From Gnetum montanum (Eukaryota; Streptophyta; Gnetopsida; Gnetales; Gnetaceae): DNA of 64,000 nucleotides. The DNA lies in assembly GCA_015680685.1 (NCBI GenBank), contig MNCI01000189.1, positions 152,865-216,864 on the forward strand, written 5' to 3'. The position numbers were made by a program, and so were the translations under genes. The first letter of the stretch is position 1. Each line of letters opens with the position of its first letter. The notes below the pieces were generated by a model. It ran no database searches. It had not been told where the DNA came from and saw nothing but the letters and a program-made list of their open reading frames with translations. Of the stretch, positions 13,208 to 23,815 are shown piece after piece.

Positions 13208-13704
13208 TGGCACCAAGACCCAAACAAGGATACGAAGGAGGACCATTCCAACTAATGAATAAGCAAATGAGAGGAGGAAGGGGCCAACAACTGAAGTAGC
13301 CCCAAGAGCAAGCAACAAAAACCCATGTAATGGGACCTCTTCAAGAGAAGCCCGAAGTGGAATATATCCAATAGATTCTTGCTACTGAGACTGATCAATC
13401 ACACTAAGATGAGGCACCTAGGTCTGGATCGAACCTTGAGGTAACTCTGAATGATGCCTGCCTAAGGAAAATTCACTCCAAGGAGGTCTAGAATGTAGTT
13501 CTCTAAGAACTAAACTTTGGTCCTTTCTTGGAATTAGCACTAGAAGAAGTCAAGATACAACTTTAAAGCTCTCCCATGCAGCCCATCCTTACTTCTAATT
13601 GGGAATGGTACATGGGGGAAACCTACCTCTTCTAAAACAATAGCTAAGTTGATGCTACCATGGAAATGAAGGACATTAGTATGTTTTCTTTATGGAAGTC
13701 ATCT
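13208..13704 (+). pseudogene. Extra ORF of element C, 5' part (cut by element B)
   Basis: Starts with ATG at 13208 (MAPRPKQGYEGGPFQLMNK). After several stops it keeps a readable stretch: VVLRELNFGPFLELALEEV at about 13490-13555, continuing to FSLWK before the B insertion at 13705. The same protein resumes at 46637. It sits where Athila elements place their envelope-position ORF, downstream of integrase and in sense orientation. The function of such ORFs is not known; I see no signal peptide or transmembrane segment here. Confidence 0.5.
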
Positions 13705-14073
13705 TGTAGTGACTGAAAATGTCAATAGCTAGAACACTGAGGTTCATGAGTGCATAGCCTAACCCTGAACCCACATGAGGGCCTGCTAGAGATAGAGATG
13801 GAACATCTTGAATGGTCTTGTTGATTAAAAAGGGATGTACCAAATGCAACTAGGGTGCAGCGTGGTTAGCTATGATGTTGATGCAAGACAATGTTTAAGT
13901 GTGCAAGCAGTCTCAATGGTGTCAACGATGTTAATGGTGTCAGTGGGGTTGAGTGTAGTCAATAATTTTGGTGAAAATGAGGGCTCCAACACATGGAGAC
14001 TACCACCCAAATGTGGTTTTAGGCATGGCTATGCAGTGAAATAGTGAGAAAGCAAATAAAATGCAAACAATGC

Positions 14074-14075
<2 letters not shown>

Positions 14076-14116
<41 letters not shown>

Positions 14117-14120
14117 NAGA
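14076..14120. repeat. GA microsatellite with one N
   Basis: A run of GA dinucleotides ends in gaganaga. The N at 14117 is probably an unresolved repeat length. The 5' LTR of B has only a short gaaaaagagagagaag at the matching place (about 45376-45393), so the run expanded in this copy. Confidence 0.9.
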
Positions 14121-14436
14121 TGGAACACCACCCTAAATGGGGTTGATCATAGTTAACACCAAAAGGAGTTAGAAGGTATATGATGTATAACAAGTGTAGT
14201 GGATAGCATAGTGGTCTTGAGGATGTCTAGTCACAAAGATTGGCATTCCACTGAGGTGTCTATGTTTACTAGGTTGGCTACTACGATGTACTATTGGCTG
14301 CAGTATTTTGATGGACTACGATGGGCTATAGTGGTCTACAAATTTGCTTCTCTCTGGTTCACTGAAATGCCTTTAGTTCATCAACTCTTTGATTTTTCAA
14401 CCCAAATTTACCAACCCTGAAAACATTGAGTGAGGG

Positions 14437-14444
14437 TATTTATA
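14437..14444 (-). promoter_or_regulatory. TATA box, 3' LTR of B
   Basis: TATAAATA on the minus strand. The same octamer is in the partner LTR at 45716-45723 and in both LTRs of A (19407-19414, 35346-35353). It separates the U3 inverted-motif array from the transcribed part. Confidence 0.6.
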
Positions 14445-15359
14445 AGCCTAGGGTTAGCGCGAAATGCAAGATGGCTACTACATGGCAGAGGGGACAATTG
14501 GGACTATGTTGTTACCCAACTATGCTTTCAACTAGGACAAGTGGTGATGTACTTTCATGTGCTCTATCTAGCTCTATGAAACTGCAAGACTATGACTATG
14601 CTACTAACTACATGTGTATGTGCCAAGAAGACTCCAAGGTACCTAAAAAATGCAACTTGAAGAAAATGCTCTAGGAGTACACTCTCCATGCTCTCATGTG
14701 GGGTCTAATGTAGTTACAATTTTGGGGCCAAAAGGGGGTACAAAAAAGAAGCATTTTTACTAAGTACACTTACCAAAGATGAGTTGGAGTTGAGCTAAGT
14801 GCCAATGTTGCATTGTGGAGGCTGCTCAAGACTATTCTTGTTGACTACGTTTGACTACACTCTAGACCGAGGGAGAGCATAGTCCCACACTTTAAAAAAT
14901 TCTATAAAAATTGGGCCTTCATGTTGACTATTCTCTCCACTAGAAGTTGACTACGCTCTAGCAGCAATGGAGAGTGTAGTCCCAATACTAAGAAAGTTTG
15001 AGGAAAATGAGTTTCCTGCTGACTATGCTCCCCACAAGAGGCTAACTATGCTCCCAACTAGGGATGAGCATAGTTCCAAGACCTGTTGAACCTTGTGAAA
15101 ACTTGCCCTTTTGTTAACTACACTCTCCACTAGATGCTACCTATGCTCTGGGGTAGTGGAGAGCATAGTCCCAATGCTTAGAAAAATTTGTAGCAACTGG
15201 CTTTGTGCTAACACTTAGAAAAAATTGCAAAACTAGCCTTCATGTTGACTATGCTCTCGACAAAAGGTTGACTATGCTCTAGGGCAGTGGAGAGCATAGT
15301 TCCAACACTTAGAAAAATTTGTGATTGGGATCCCATAGTCCATATTTAGTGGTGTTTCA

Positions 15360-16084
15360 TTGGCCCCCCTTTTTTGACATCTAAAGGAGTGGCTCAAGAG
15401 ACATCGACAAAGAACAACAAAACACCACAATAGGCTTGGCACCAACATTGCTCTTCTATGCATGGTCAGATGTCATTGCACCGTGTTCAAGAGTGTTGTA
15501 GATAGCAATATACTAAATAGTAGGTGAGAAACAGGAGTAAAAGGTGTAGGCGATATGCTAGAAATAATAGGGGAGATGAGGTGTAAATGGGATATTATGA
15601 CGTCAAGGGTGATGGTGACCATAGCACGAGAGTGGTTTTCCCTTGAAAATATTGACCTCTCATCGAAGTGCTTGTGAGAGAGTCAAGGTGTAGGTTCAAG
15701 GTTGGGTCAATTGCGAAACTGCTTTGCCACCTGATTACTTGGCAACATGCATTCACCTCTTTTAATTTCTTTTCTTTTTTTCTGTATGATGAGCCTTCCT
15801 TGGGCTTTGCACATTACTGAATGCTTACTATAGAGTGAAATGCTTCCCATCAAGTGAATTGCATGTCAGAAGATGGACTTCACTTCATCATTGATGAAAT
15901 GGCATGGTGCCTATACAATAGGTGTTTCCTCCCTAGGATGACTTATGCTACATCTACCTAGGCTTTGACCAACCAATAGAGGCACCCCACAAGATGACTT
16001 ATGTTACGTTCACCTTGGGAAGCTTGTTCGCTTGTAAGAGGATGGAAGGAATTATCATTAGCTAACTACAAATCCAATTTAAGT
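15360..16084 (-). other. Polypurine tract and 3' non-coding region of element B
   Basis: Directly inside the 3' LTR the minus strand reads GTCAAAAAAGGGGGGCCA (15360-15377), the polypurine tract. The corresponding tract of element A is at 20197-20213. The rest of this stretch is non-coding and similar to 20214-21369 of A. Confidence 0.65.
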
Positions 16085-16640
16085 TCTTGGTAGACCATGG
16101 CCTTACTAGTTTAAGGTCTTAGCAAACTATTGTATGTTGGTTTAATAGCATAGAAAATGTGCTATATCACTTTAAAGTCATGGTGGACTGCTAGTTTATG
16201 GTCATAGCAAATGTGTTGTGATAGTTTAACATCGTGACCCAAGGATGAGCTATGCTAGTTTAATGTCATAGCAAACAAATGCTTTGCCAATTTAGCATCA
16301 TAGCAAATGCATACTATGCTAGTTTAGCATCATAGTGAATGAGTGTTGTGCCAGTTTAGCATCATAGTAGACGAATGTTGTGCAAGTTTAGAATCATAAC
16401 AGATTACTTATGTGTATGCTAGTTTAACATCATAACAAATGAGTGCTTTTCCAATTTAACATCTTAGCGAATGAGTTGTGCCAGTTTAGCATTGTAGTGA
16501 ATGAAAGTTATGCCAGTTTAGTATCATAGTGAACGGATGTTATGCCAATTTAGCATCATAGCAAATGAGTTATGTCAATTTATAGTCAAAGCATACTATT
16601 GTGCTAGTTTAGTGTTGTAGTGGATGAGTGCTTACCTTGC
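16085..16640. repeat. Minisatellite downstream of integrase in element B
   Basis: About 15-20 imperfect units of about 22-35 bp around the core agtttagcatcatagcaaatg. The matching place in A (21370-21895) holds units with core agttttacgtcgtagcggac. The two arrays clearly share an ancestor. Confidence 0.8.
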
Positions 16641-16649
16641 TTCATTGAT

Positions 16650-17800
16650 GTGTGATGCTACATGTTAGATGTAATATGGCTTCAAGTATGAATGGTTCAC
16701 TAAATTGGAAAACTTATTTCCATCTTGGTTAGCAAGCTTGAATGCTCCATTGTTATCAGCCTTAGTAACCAAGAAAGGCCCTTTCTAATTGACTAAGAAT
16801 TTATCTATGAGCACGTGAATAGCCTTGAGAACTAAGTTTCCTTTCTTGATCAGGCATTAATGCTAGTTGTGATGATGCTTTTGCCATTGTGTTTCTTGAT
16901 ACCACTTGATGTGATCAAGCATATGCATACACTCCTCCTCTATTGAGTCAAGGTCTACAGTTTTCAACTTGTTGTTCTAACCTTTGTCAATGAAATTTGA
17001 GAGGATTACTGGGAGGAATGGAACTTGCAATTCACGCAACAAGATTAATTCAAATCCATAGATAAGGCTATAAGGTGACATACCTGTTACTGTTTGGCAT
17101 GTTATGCTATAGAACCAAAGTGTGTGGACTAGTTGCTTATGCCATCATTGTTTGCTATTGCTTAGCATTTTCTTGAGAAGGTTGATGATGACCTTGTTAA
17201 TGGCCTTCACTTGGCCACTTTCCTAAGGGTAGTATGGCAACAAAAAGGAATGTTTGACACCAAAGTGCTCACAAAAGGCTTTAGTTTTGGCACTACTAAA
17301 TTGCAATCCATTATCCGTTACTATGGTCAAGGGCAAGCCGAAATGGGTCACTATGTTATCTAACACGAATTTGCAATCCTACTACAATGTTGTCTTCCTA
17401 AGGGGAATAGCCAAAATCCATTTGGTAAAATACTTAGTTGTAGTTATTATCAAGCTATTCCCTACAAAGGACTTAGGCATTATGGGTCTGATGATGTTCA
17501 AGCCCCAACATTGGAATGGCCACATGATTTGCATTGTATGCAATTCAGTTGGTTGCACATGCATTAAGTTGTCATGATGTTGATAAATGTTTCATGTTTT
17601 AACTTTTGAGATGCAATTTCTTTTCATGTAAAGCCAATACTAACCTAGTCATCTAATTTTTTTTGCCATTGCCCTAGGTCCTATGTGGTTTCTACATAGT
17701 CCCTTGTGGACTTGCTCAATGATCATTTGTGCTTCCCTATTGCTTACACATGTTAGTAATATGCCATCGTAGAATCTATGACATAACATGTTATCAACTA
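16650..17800 (-). pseudogene. Integrase of element B
   Basis: Reading down from 17800 the minus strand gives a degenerate HHCC region (VHKGLCRNHIGPRAMA), then the core WPFQCWGLNIIRP (first catalytic Asp changed to Asn), TKYFTKW, TDNGLQFSS (second Asp kept) and NKVIINLLKKML. The usual Glu position reads Lys in a GQVKAINK context. The C-terminal part ends KGPFLV...NHSYLKPYY near 16650. All catalytic changes and most stops are transitions. Not functional. Confidence 0.7.
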
Positions 17801-18603
17801 CGATGATGTACTATCGTAAACATTTGCACATTGCATTTTTTTGGGCAGTGGTTAAATGTTGTGGAGGCTCACCCTGTAGAACGTATGCCTTGATGTCGTC
17901 GTACCACTCTCCCACGTGGGTTGTGCTTACTGTGGCTATGGATACAATGTCAATGATTTGCATGATAGGCATAGTGCAATCCACCACCAAGATGGGCAAT
18001 GCATCAAACATGCTAGGCATGATGCTAAGGGCTAACGTTACAAGTGTGTCAACAATGGCATTTTCATTTTGGGGAATATGTTGAACATCGATAGTTACAA
18101 AGTGTTGAAGCAAGTGCTTTGCCAGGTCATAGTAAGGCTATAAATGTTATGCCTTGTAGGCATAAACATCTGTTACCTAGTTGACCACTAGTTGTGAGTC
18201 ACCTCATATCACTATGTATTGGATCCCTAGGTTGTGTGCTACAAGGATACCTCGGAGGAGACCTTCATACTCTGTCGCATTGTTAGTACTAAGAAATGCA
18301 AAATTATATGTGAAGGGTTGGATCTCTCTAGTGGGAAATGTGATAATAGCAGTGGTGCTACCCCCTTGAGAGGTTAAAGATCCATTGAAATGCAAGAGTG
18401 CCTCATACTTGTTGGGCACTTTGCTAATGCTATTAACATGCTTGTTCGAGAATTTAGGGTTTATGGTTGCTAGATCATTTATAGGTAAAGACATGAGTTG
18501 TACAGCTATAGCTTGACCTTTTGTTGAAGCTTGCACGATGTAATGTAGGTCAAACTTTGTTGTTATTTCTTTCTACAATGCACTATTACTACTTTTGTGG
18601 ATA
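17801..18603 (-). pseudogene. Archaeal-type RNase H (aRNH) of element B
   Basis: ORFs 18536-18204 and 18113-17811 give STKGQAIAVQLMSLPINDLA, LHFNGSLTSQGGSTTAIITF, NNATEYEGLLRGILVAHNLG and HFVTIDVQHIPQNENAIVD. This is the second RNase H domain placed after the normal RT/RNase H in the Tat/Ogre branch. The first acidic residue (FDG in A) is FNG here. The frame continues upstream into the RNase H region that element A interrupts at 18609. Confidence 0.8.
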
Positions 18604-18608
18604 TTTTT
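18604..18608. repeat. Left target-site duplication of element A
   Basis: ttttt at 18604-18608 and tttgt at 36136-36140 flank A. Rejoining the B sequence with a single tttgt gives the same spacing as the intact homologous stretch of A near 23830-23856, which supports tttgt as the original site. Confidence 0.7.
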
Positions 18609-20196
18609 TGTAACGACGGAAAATGTCGGTAGCTAGAAAATACCAAACAAAATCCCGTGAACACAGTTTTAACCACGGATCCGTACGAGGGCTGTGCTGG
18701 AAAAACGAATCCGCGGCGCCCTGAACGGTCTTGTCGATCAGACAGGGACTTACTAAATCAGTAAATCGATGGAGATTGTGAATATTTCGTGGATCGATCT
18801 AATTCGACGGGTCGCAAAATGAGAGAGAAACGATGCAGATGAATTATAATGATGATAACGCTAACACGATAAAAGGAATCAGACACGAGGAAAATGCGTG
18901 ATTGCAAGATCTATGGTTTGACCCGGAAAAATGAGTATTTTGTATATTTTGGTTACACTGGGGAGACCCCGAATTGTTTTGTATGAAGCAAACACAAAGT
19001 AACAAGAAAATTGTCTAAGAAAAAATGTAGAATGGGGTCCGATCTACCTCGTAGGCCAGAGATGGGATGCAAGGAAGGTCAAGTTTTGACGTCTATTGAT
19101 CAACTGCTTCTAACCAATAGAAACTCACAAACCACACCAGATGATCTTTTGATCTCTGGTCTGCTCCTTTCACCTTAGGTAGTCTTTGCTCGAAGCTACC
19201 GACGATCACCAATGGAGAAAGTTGTGTCTTCGCCAAAGGGGGAATCGCTCCTGCTATCAATGCTCAAGCAAAAAAAACTCTTTGTTTCTGCTAGAAGGTG
19301 ATGTTGCCAAAAATTACCAAGATGCTGCTCTCTCTATTTTTTTTTTTTTTTTTTGCCTTCTCTCTGTTTGTTCTCCCTTTTTTTTTCTGTTTGCTGCTAA
19401 CTGAAGTATTTATAGGTTTGATGACGTCTGGATAAGGTCTGGGCGTGTTTCAAACTTTTTGAAACGTCGTTGACCTAACCAACTTCGTGTTGAATTTTGT
19501 GATTACGCACAATACGCTCATTTGCATACTGTGCGTGTGAGTAACAACTATGCGTTGTATATGTTTCAGCTGACTTTGGGCTATATTACGCTCATTCGCA
19601 GTGCATCGTGTTCAAGAGCGTAACAAAGCATGAAGACAATAGATTCAAGCTGCTTTACGCTCGTTTACGCCACCGGGCGTAGTGAAGCGTAAGCAATGAT
19701 TATTTTGACGATGACTTACGCTGACACACGTTGCGTTGTGTAACGAGCGTAAGGCAGCTAATATGTAAAAAAGAAAGGCGCCGGTCTACTGTGTGTCTTT
19801 GGTCTCTCTCTGACTTTTTTGACGCTCATTACGCTTCCGTGCGTAATAGAGCGTAAACTTAGCCTTGGACAAAAGACTTAGCCAAAATATACGAGAAGTC
19901 ACATATTACGCTGCTTAAGCCTTTAGGCTTCACCAAATCCGCTGAAGTAAACTGCCTTCTAATGTCAGACTACGTTACGTTAAGCGTCATTACGCTACAT
20001 TGCATACTATAGCGTAAAGACGGAAAACATATTAAGATAAGAAATCTACAAAGAAAAAAGCAAAATCTTGATGCCGCGTGACTCCTTGCCTTGCCCTATC
20101 TTGTTCTTCTTTCTAGCATTCTGTCATGTACTCTTGCCCGAATCACGAATCACGAATCTTTGCCTGAGGTCGACTCGCAATTTTCATGGTGTTTTA
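18609..20196 (-). repeat. 3' LTR of element A
   Basis: Left border tgtaacgacgg (18609) and right border gtgttTTA (20196), where the terminal CA has become TA. Minus-strand TATAAATA at 19414-19407. Upstream in U3 (about 19500-20035) is an array of TTACGC and GCGTAA motifs in both orientations. Contains T-rich tracts at 19340-19390. Confidence 0.9.
19407..19414 (-). promoter_or_regulatory. TATA box, 3' LTR of A
   Basis: TATAAATA on the minus strand, repeated in the 5' LTR at 35346-35353. It lies just downstream (in transcription sense) of the TTACGC/GCGTAA array. Confidence 0.6.
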
Positions 20197-20213
20197 ATGG
20201 CCCCTCTTTCTTG
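20197..20213 (-). promoter_or_regulatory. Polypurine tract of element A
   Basis: Minus strand TCAAGAAAGAGGGGCCAT directly before the 3' LTR, the expected start site for plus-strand DNA synthesis. It matches the tract of B at 15360-15377. Confidence 0.8.
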
Positions 20214-21369
20214 ACGGTTAGAGGGCCTGCCCGAAAGACGTCGACAAACAATGCGAAACATCGGAGAGGCAAAAGCACTAATAACGGTCATCAATGGCTA
20301 CTCAAGTGTCACCCTGTCAACATAGAAGGGCAAAGCTAGAGGTTATGGGAGATAGGATGATTTGGTAGGAAACAGGTTCAGGGAAGACTCAAATGAAGCA
20401 GGATGGCAGAAGTATGGAATACGCACACAGAAACGTATGCATACTTATATTAACAGGAATGCTTTCAGACGAGCATAGCGCATCAGTCTGAGATTTCGCT
20501 GTTACAGACAATAGCAGGAATGCTTGCAAAAGGAGAACAATGCATCGCTTCTGCGATATCTCTGCTATGACATTTAATTGCATTACACCAGTTTGTGGAT
20601 TTCATGGCGATGTGAGTGCGGAAAATGGGTGCTTGCGTATGTAACTTTTGCATACAGGAAGAAGATGGTAGGGATGAAGCGGATTAAGAGCCAAGGGTAG
20701 GGTCACAAGGGGAAGAGGGATGTATTTCTAAGTGGACAGGCTAACCTGAGCAGCAATTTCAAAACACTGTTTGTACTTTACCGCTCAGATGAATGCACCT
20801 TTGAACGACGTCCTCGAAGCAAGTAACCTGCAACCACAGAAGAAAACAGAGGATGCCATTGTCTGTGTAAACCTGAGGTGAGGTTGTTGAAACAAGTTCT
20901 ATTAGATACAAGATGAAGTGATCGGGCCATGAAGGAGGAACTGTAGCACGAGGNGCTATTAGATACAAGATGAAGTGATCGAGCCATGAAGGAGGAACTG
21001 TAGCACGAGGCCCAAGTTTTAACCCTTAACGCTCGACCTAGCATATCGCTACCAAAGAACATCAGACTCAGCGCGTCTGACTGGTTATGCAAAAAATCGG
21101 CCAGATGAATCTGTGAAGCCAAAGCCTGATAGCGATGAAGAGCAGAGATCCCCAAAGCCTTGGTTAATGAGAACACCTTTGGGGCTCCAGATGGTGAAAC
21201 GAACCTCCCAGAAGTACCACCACTGAAATAGGTGCAGTGACGGTATCTCCGAGGGGTCAGTAGTATGCCCTTCGGCACATCCGAGGAATCAGTAAGATGC
21301 CGGTGAGGTAGTGACGCTGGGACTGTCCCGGTGTCCCATCCCTCATGTTGTGAAGCTACACAGGGATGA
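20214..21369. other. 3' non-coding region of element A, with assembly duplication
   Basis: No domain recognised. Two 55-bp near-identical copies (20899-20953 and 20956-21010) flank the single N at 20954, one mismatch apart. This looks like an unmerged contig overlap. A long minus-strand open frame across 20778-21593 crosses the N and the minisatellite and is not a gene. Confidence 0.6.
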
Positions 21370-21895
21370 TTACGCTTGCTTGATTTGCATGATGGCGGCT
21401 TGTAAGTCCCAGTTTTAAGTCCTGGTAGACCGTCGTTACTGGTTTTAAGTCTCAGCGGACCATGGTCCCAGTTTAGAGTCTGGGCAGACTGAGAAATGCT
21501 AGTTTTACGTCGTAGCGGATTGTGGTGGGGCTGATTTATGGTCTCAGCAGACCGTGCTGTGGATGTCAGTTTTATGTCATGACCCAGGGACAAGTCTGTG
21601 CTGGTTTTACGTCTCAGCAGACGGTTACTTACCTTTGTCAGTTTTATGTCATGATGGACAGCCGGTGCTAGTTTAGCGTCGTGGAGGACGCGTGCAAAAG
21701 ATGCCAGTTTTTCATCTTAGCAAACCTGTACAACATTGCCAGTTTTACGTCGTAGCGGACGGTCGCAACTTGCCAGTTTTGCGTCATCGCGGATGGTCAG
21801 TACCAGTTTAGCGTCGTGGCAGACGCGTGAGGGGAGTGCCAGTTTTACATCATAGCGGACGTTTGTTGCCAGTTTAGCGTCGTAGCGGATGATGA
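21370..21895. repeat. Minisatellite downstream of integrase in element A
   Basis: Roughly 20 imperfect units of about 22-30 bp with core agttttacgtcgtagcggac, varying to agtttagcgtcgtggcagac. Units are interleaved with short unrelated spacers. A single similar unit also occurs at 25530-25550 between RT and the antisense gene. Confidence 0.85.
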
Positions 21896-21929
21896 TGGCC
21901 CTACCTGATGTATACACCGGGGATGCAAC

Positions 21930-23137
21930 TATATGTAGTATCACTTCAGATATATATGATTGACAGGGTTTGGTAACTCGTTGCCATCGACATCTGCTAA
22001 TTTGAATGCTCCACTGCTATACGCGTCAGTCACCAAGAAAGGGCCCTCCTAGTTTTCAGAGAATTTGCCTACTGGTTCGTGAACAGCCTTGAGAACTAAA
22101 TCTCCTTTCTTGATTGGACACTGCTAAAGATTGTGGCGGTGCTTTTGCCTCTGCTTGTCTTGATACTTCTCGATTGTATCAAGCATCTATATTCGCTTCT
22201 CTTCTATTGAATCCAAATCCATGATCCGAGACTCGGTGTGTGTAGCCTCATTTATAATCATGGAGAGGACCATTCTCAAAGAAGGAATTTGCAACTCGAG
22301 AGGCAGCACTGCTTTAGATCCATAGACTAGGCTATAGGGTGTACTGTCCATAGCTGTCCTACATGTAGTACGATACGCCCATAACACATAGAGGATTTTC
22401 TCGTGCCACCGTCTCTTGTTACTGTCGAGCATCTTCTTGAGCAAATTGATGATGACTTTGTTTGTTGCTTCAGCTTAACCATTCGCTTGTGGGTAGTATG
22501 GCGAGGAAAAATATTGTTTAATGCCAAGGCTATCGTAGAAGGATTAGGTTTCTGTACTACTAAACTGCGGCCCATTGTCGGTCACGATAGTCATTGGGAG
22601 ACCAAATCTGGTTACAATGTTGTCTAAGATGAAATGGAAAATCTGTTGAGATGTGATCTTCCTTAAAGGAATAGCTTCTACCCACTTCGTGAAGTACTTA
22701 GTAGCGGTGATTATGAAGCTATGACCTGTGGAAGATTTCAGTGTGATGGGACCTATAATGTCTAGTCCCCATCGTTGAAAGGGCCATGTTATCTAAGTCA
22801 TATGTAACTCTGTAGGTGACACGTGTATAAGGTTTGCATGACGCTGACACGTGTCACAAGTCTTAACCTTTGTTAGGCAATCTTTTTCGATGCGTGGCCA
22901 GTAGTACCCTAAGCGGCAAATTTTTGAAGCCATAGCCCGTGGTGCTACGTGTCCTCCGCATAATCCCTCGTGAACCTCGCCAACGATATGTTGTGCTTGG
23001 TCCTTATTAACGTAGGTAAGCAGCACGCCATCAAAAGAGCATCTACAAAGAGTACTATCTCCTATGATTATGTACTGCCTAGCTCACTTGCGGATTGCAT
23101 CTTTTTGCACGCGTATCAGTTCGTGCGGTAGCTCACC
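21930..23137 (-). pseudogene. Integrase of element A
   Basis: The zinc-binding region is at 23026-22793 (VHEGLCGGHV with two His, CDTCQRH with two Cys). The core follows: WPFQRWGLDIIGPI (first Asp), TKYFTKWVEAIPLR, VTDNGPQFSS (second Asp), NG-stop-AEATNKVIINLL (catalytic Glu; the stop replaces the usual Gln). The C-terminal part reads WAYRTTCRTAMDSTPYSLVYG, then EGPFLVTDAYSSGAFKLADV and NHIYLK near 21940. About eight in-frame stops are each one transition from Gln, Arg or Trp, for example N-stop-EGPF for NWEGPF. Frame is otherwise kept for about 1.2 kb. It would insert the cDNA; in this copy it cannot be made without readthrough. Confidence 0.85.
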
Positions 23138-23815
23138 TTATAGGAGGTAAGTTTTAATGTTGTCGTACCATTCTGGCGTGCTTTCTTCGAGAAGAGAAAA
23201 TATGTGTGCCGCCTGAATGATAGGACCTGTACAATCTGTTATTAAAGCAGGACAAGTGTCAAGTAGATGTGAGGGCACGTTTAAGGCCAGCATAGCTAGT
23301 GTGTTATTGGTTCGTGGCACGTGTTGGGCATCGATGGTCGCGAATCGCTTCAGAAGATCTTTAGCCATATCGTAGTAGGGCTGCAAATGTGCAGCCTTGC
23401 AGGCATAGACTCTTGTGATCTGATTAATGACGAGCATCGAATCACCCCTAACTGCCAAGTGTCGAATATCTAGTTCGCTTGCCGTTAGTAATCCCCTGAG
23501 GAGCCCCTTGTACTCTGCCACATTGTTCGTACAGGGGAATGTCAAGCGATAGGCGTGAAGATGCACATCCTCAGGTGATAGCGTAATAACGGTGGCAGCA
23601 CTGCCACCTCTAGTGGTTGAAGCTCCGTCGAAATACAACGTCGCTTCGGGGCCTGTTAAGACAGGGCTTAAACTATGTACATGTTCGTCTGGAAACTCAG
23701 GCTCTATAGTTGCCTGATTGTTAATAGGAGATGTTACTAATTGGTCGACTATCGCTTGGCCTTTCATAGAAGATTGCCCAATATAATGCAAATCGAATTC
23801 TGCTATGATAGCCTT
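23138..23815 (-). CDS. Archaeal-type RNase H (aRNH) domain of element A
   Basis: 217 residues from 23791 without a stop. Landmarks in order: SSMKGQAIVDQLVTSPINNQ (linker), LYFDGASTTRGGSAATVI (first Asp), NNVAEYKGLLRGLLTASELD (Glu), HLAVRGDSMLVINQI (Asp), LQPYYDMAKDLLKRF, IDAQHVPRTNN. The last acidic position, usually Asp in a NxxADxLA context, is lost (NTLAMLALN). This second RNase H after the standard one is diagnostic of the Tat/Ogre branch. One TAG at 23815-23820 (Trp to stop) separates it from RT/RNase H; the rest is one pol frame. Confidence 0.88.
   Translation of the reverse strand, partial: KAIIAEFDLHYIGQSSMKGQAIVDQLVTSPINNQATIEPEFPDEHVHSLSPVLTGPEATLYFDGASTTRGGSAATVITLSPEDVHLHAYRLTFPCTNNVAEYKGLLRGLLTASELDIRHLAVRGDSMLVINQITRVYACKAAHLQPYYDMAKDLLKRFATIDAQHVPRTNNTLAMLALNVPSHLLDTCPALITDCTGPIIQAAHIFSLLEESTPEWYDNIKTYLL

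Larger units (their letters stand above)
13705..15359 (-). repeat. 3' LTR of element B
   Basis: Ends TG (13705) and CA (15359) on the plus strand. It matches 45015-46636 over its whole length with many substitutions. On the minus strand a TATAAATA box lies at 14444-14437. Between it and the LTR start (14800-15330) is a dense array of inverted motifs of the type GACTATGCTCTCCACT and its reverse complement. A GA microsatellite (14076-14120) includes a single N at 14117. Confidence 0.85.

Noticed and set aside
16085-16640. Regular short direct repeats that look like a CRISPR array
   Set aside because: Units are imperfect, spacing is irregular, there are no cas genes, and the setting is a plant retrotransposon. 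It is a minisatellite.
20778-21593. A 271-codon minus-strand open frame
   Set aside because: It crosses an N with an assembly duplication and then the minisatellite; the periodic residues (LRRKTS, LRLKTS) come from the repeat.
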